This document shows positions 7,411-7,798 of a DNA stretch of 7,798 nucleotides, one piece after another. Each line of letters starts with the position of its first letter. Position 1 is the first letter of the stretch. Where the stretch lies: positions 1 to 7,798 of the forward strand of contig NZ_NPEF01000054.1 of the NCBI RefSeq assembly GCF_002811955.1. The letters are read 5' to 3'. Source of the DNA: Leptospira ellisii. Its GTDB lineage: Bacteria > Spirochaetota > Leptospiria > Leptospirales > Leptospiraceae. The position numbers and the translations under genes were made by a program. The notes below the pieces were generated by a model. The model made no database searches. It was not told the origin of the DNA and was given only the letters and a program-made list of their open reading frames with translations.

Positions 7411-7766
7411 TCGTCTTCCTTCGCCTTCATGATCCGTTCCTCCTCCTCTCCCCGTTCGTGATCGTATCCGAGAAGATGCAGAAACCCGTGGACGAGAAGA
7501 CGATAAAATTCGTCCTTCGACGAATGCCCGATCTGGGCCGCCTGACGTTCGAGCGTATCGACGGAAATTATGATTTCGCCTAACGCGATCGGCGGAAGGG
7601 AATCGGAAATCGATACGTTCCGTCGTTGCAGTACGTTTTGCAACGGAGCGGAATCGAATTCCAATGGGAAGGAAAGCACGTCCGTGGTCTTATCCTTTCC
7701 CCTGCGCAACAGGTTGATTTCCCTCATATCCGATTCCCTTCCGCCGATCGCGTTAGGCGAAATCAT
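7383..7766 (-). CDS. ybeY: rRNA maturation endoribonuclease YbeY, 5' end lost in an inverted duplication
   Basis: YbeY is a zinc-dependent endoribonuclease needed for 16S rRNA 3'-end maturation and ribosome quality control. The C-terminal core is intact: [17 protein letters not shown] (21-37), [15 protein letters not shown] (62-76) and the metal site [11 protein letters not shown] (93-103), with zinc ligands His93, His97 and His103. The apparent 127-residue protein is shorter than the usual 150 or so. Residues 1-13 ([13 protein letters not shown]) resemble no YbeY, because they are translated from an inverted copy of the gene's own 7538-7607 segment. Native sequence begins at about base 7728 (MREINLLRR). 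Some 45 N-terminal residues of the family are therefore missing, and an in-frame stop at 7791-7793 closes the frame. The ATG at 7766 is very probably not the real start. I regard this as a 5'-partial gene damaged by assembly, not a true pseudogene. Its end overlaps recO. Confidence 0.85.
   Translation of the reverse strand: MISPNAIGGRESDMREINLLRRGKDKTTDVLSFPLEFDSAPLQNVLQRRNVSISDSLPPIALGEIIISVDTLERQAAQIGHSSKDEFYRLLVHGFLHLLGYDHERGEEEERIMKAKEDECLEVLTDL
7417..7421 (-). promoter_or_regulatory. Ribosome binding site that fixes the recO start
   Basis: AAGGA on the minus strand lies six bases before the ATG at 7410, inside ybeY. It favours this ATG over the downstream TTG at 7386. Confidence 0.5.
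7538..7607 (+). repeat. Left arm of a perfect 70-bp inverted repeat, inside ybeY
   Basis: These 70 bases are the exact reverse complement of 7729-7798, with a 121-base spacer between the arms. This arm is the native one: on the minus strand it encodes YbeY residues of the conserved stretch running from SDSLPP to LERQA. Confidence 0.95.
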
Positions 7767-7798
7767 AATTTCCGTCGATACGCTCGAACGTCAGGCGG
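7729..7798 (-). repeat. Right arm of the 70-bp inverted repeat, running to the window end; likely fold-back artefact
   Basis: This arm is the exact reverse complement of 7538-7607. Read on the plus strand it encodes the same YbeY stretch ([16 protein letters not shown] and onward), although the gene lies on the minus strand. It replaces the expected 5' part of ybeY and has no mismatches. It ends only because the window ends, so its real length is unknown. Confidence 0.95.

Noticed and set aside
7538..7798. The inverted repeat as a transposon end or phase-variation switch
   Set aside because: Both arms are plain ybeY coding sequence, no recombinase or target duplication is present, and the repeat is perfect up to the last base, which fits an artefact better.
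1..7798. tRNA, rRNA, CRISPR array, insertion sequence, prophage or defence genes
   Set aside because: I looked on both strands and saw no tRNA-like T-arm, regular repeat-spacer pattern, transposase, integrase or known defence motif.

Overview
The window looks like a piece of a Leptospira (spirochaete) chromosome. The evidence is the protein sequences, above all ArgS with its unusual NIVSAR signature in place of HIGH, the ybeY-recO-small protein-argS-cinA order, and an overall Leptospira-like character. Base composition by eye is close to half G+C, which is higher than L. interrogans, so a higher-GC member of the genus is more likely. The species call is inference from memory, not from a search.

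Every gene I can support is on the minus strand, so the biological reading order runs from the right end of the window to the left. It starts with ybeY (rRNA maturation endonuclease, 5' end missing), recO (recombination mediator, overlapping ybeY by 28 nt) and an 81-residue single-pass membrane protein that starts at TTG inside the end of recO. A 286-nt non-coding gap follows, holding several small inverted repeats, one of which resembles a weak terminator for the ybeY-recO transcript. The gap is also the obvious place for the promoter of the next unit.

The second unit is argS (arginyl-tRNA synthetase), cinA (CinA/PncC family, NMN deamidase type), a membrane-anchored beta-propeller-like protein of unknown function, a multi-pass GT-C (family 39-like) glycosyltransferase and the start of an acyltransferase-3 membrane protein cut off by the left edge. 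Its junctions are TGATG, ATGA, TAATG and TAAATG, so the five genes look co-transcribed and translationally coupled. The last three suggest a cell-envelope glycan or lipid modification module attached to a housekeeping operon.

The clearest anomaly is at the right edge. The last 70 bases (7729-7798) are an exact reverse complement of 7538-7607 inside ybeY. The ybeY reading frame therefore runs into an antisense copy of itself and loses its native N-terminus. The repeat reaches exactly to the final base, so a fold-back chimera or contig-end misassembly is the most likely explanation. I saw no mobile element, CRISPR array, tRNA, rRNA or defence system, and no convincing new biological system.
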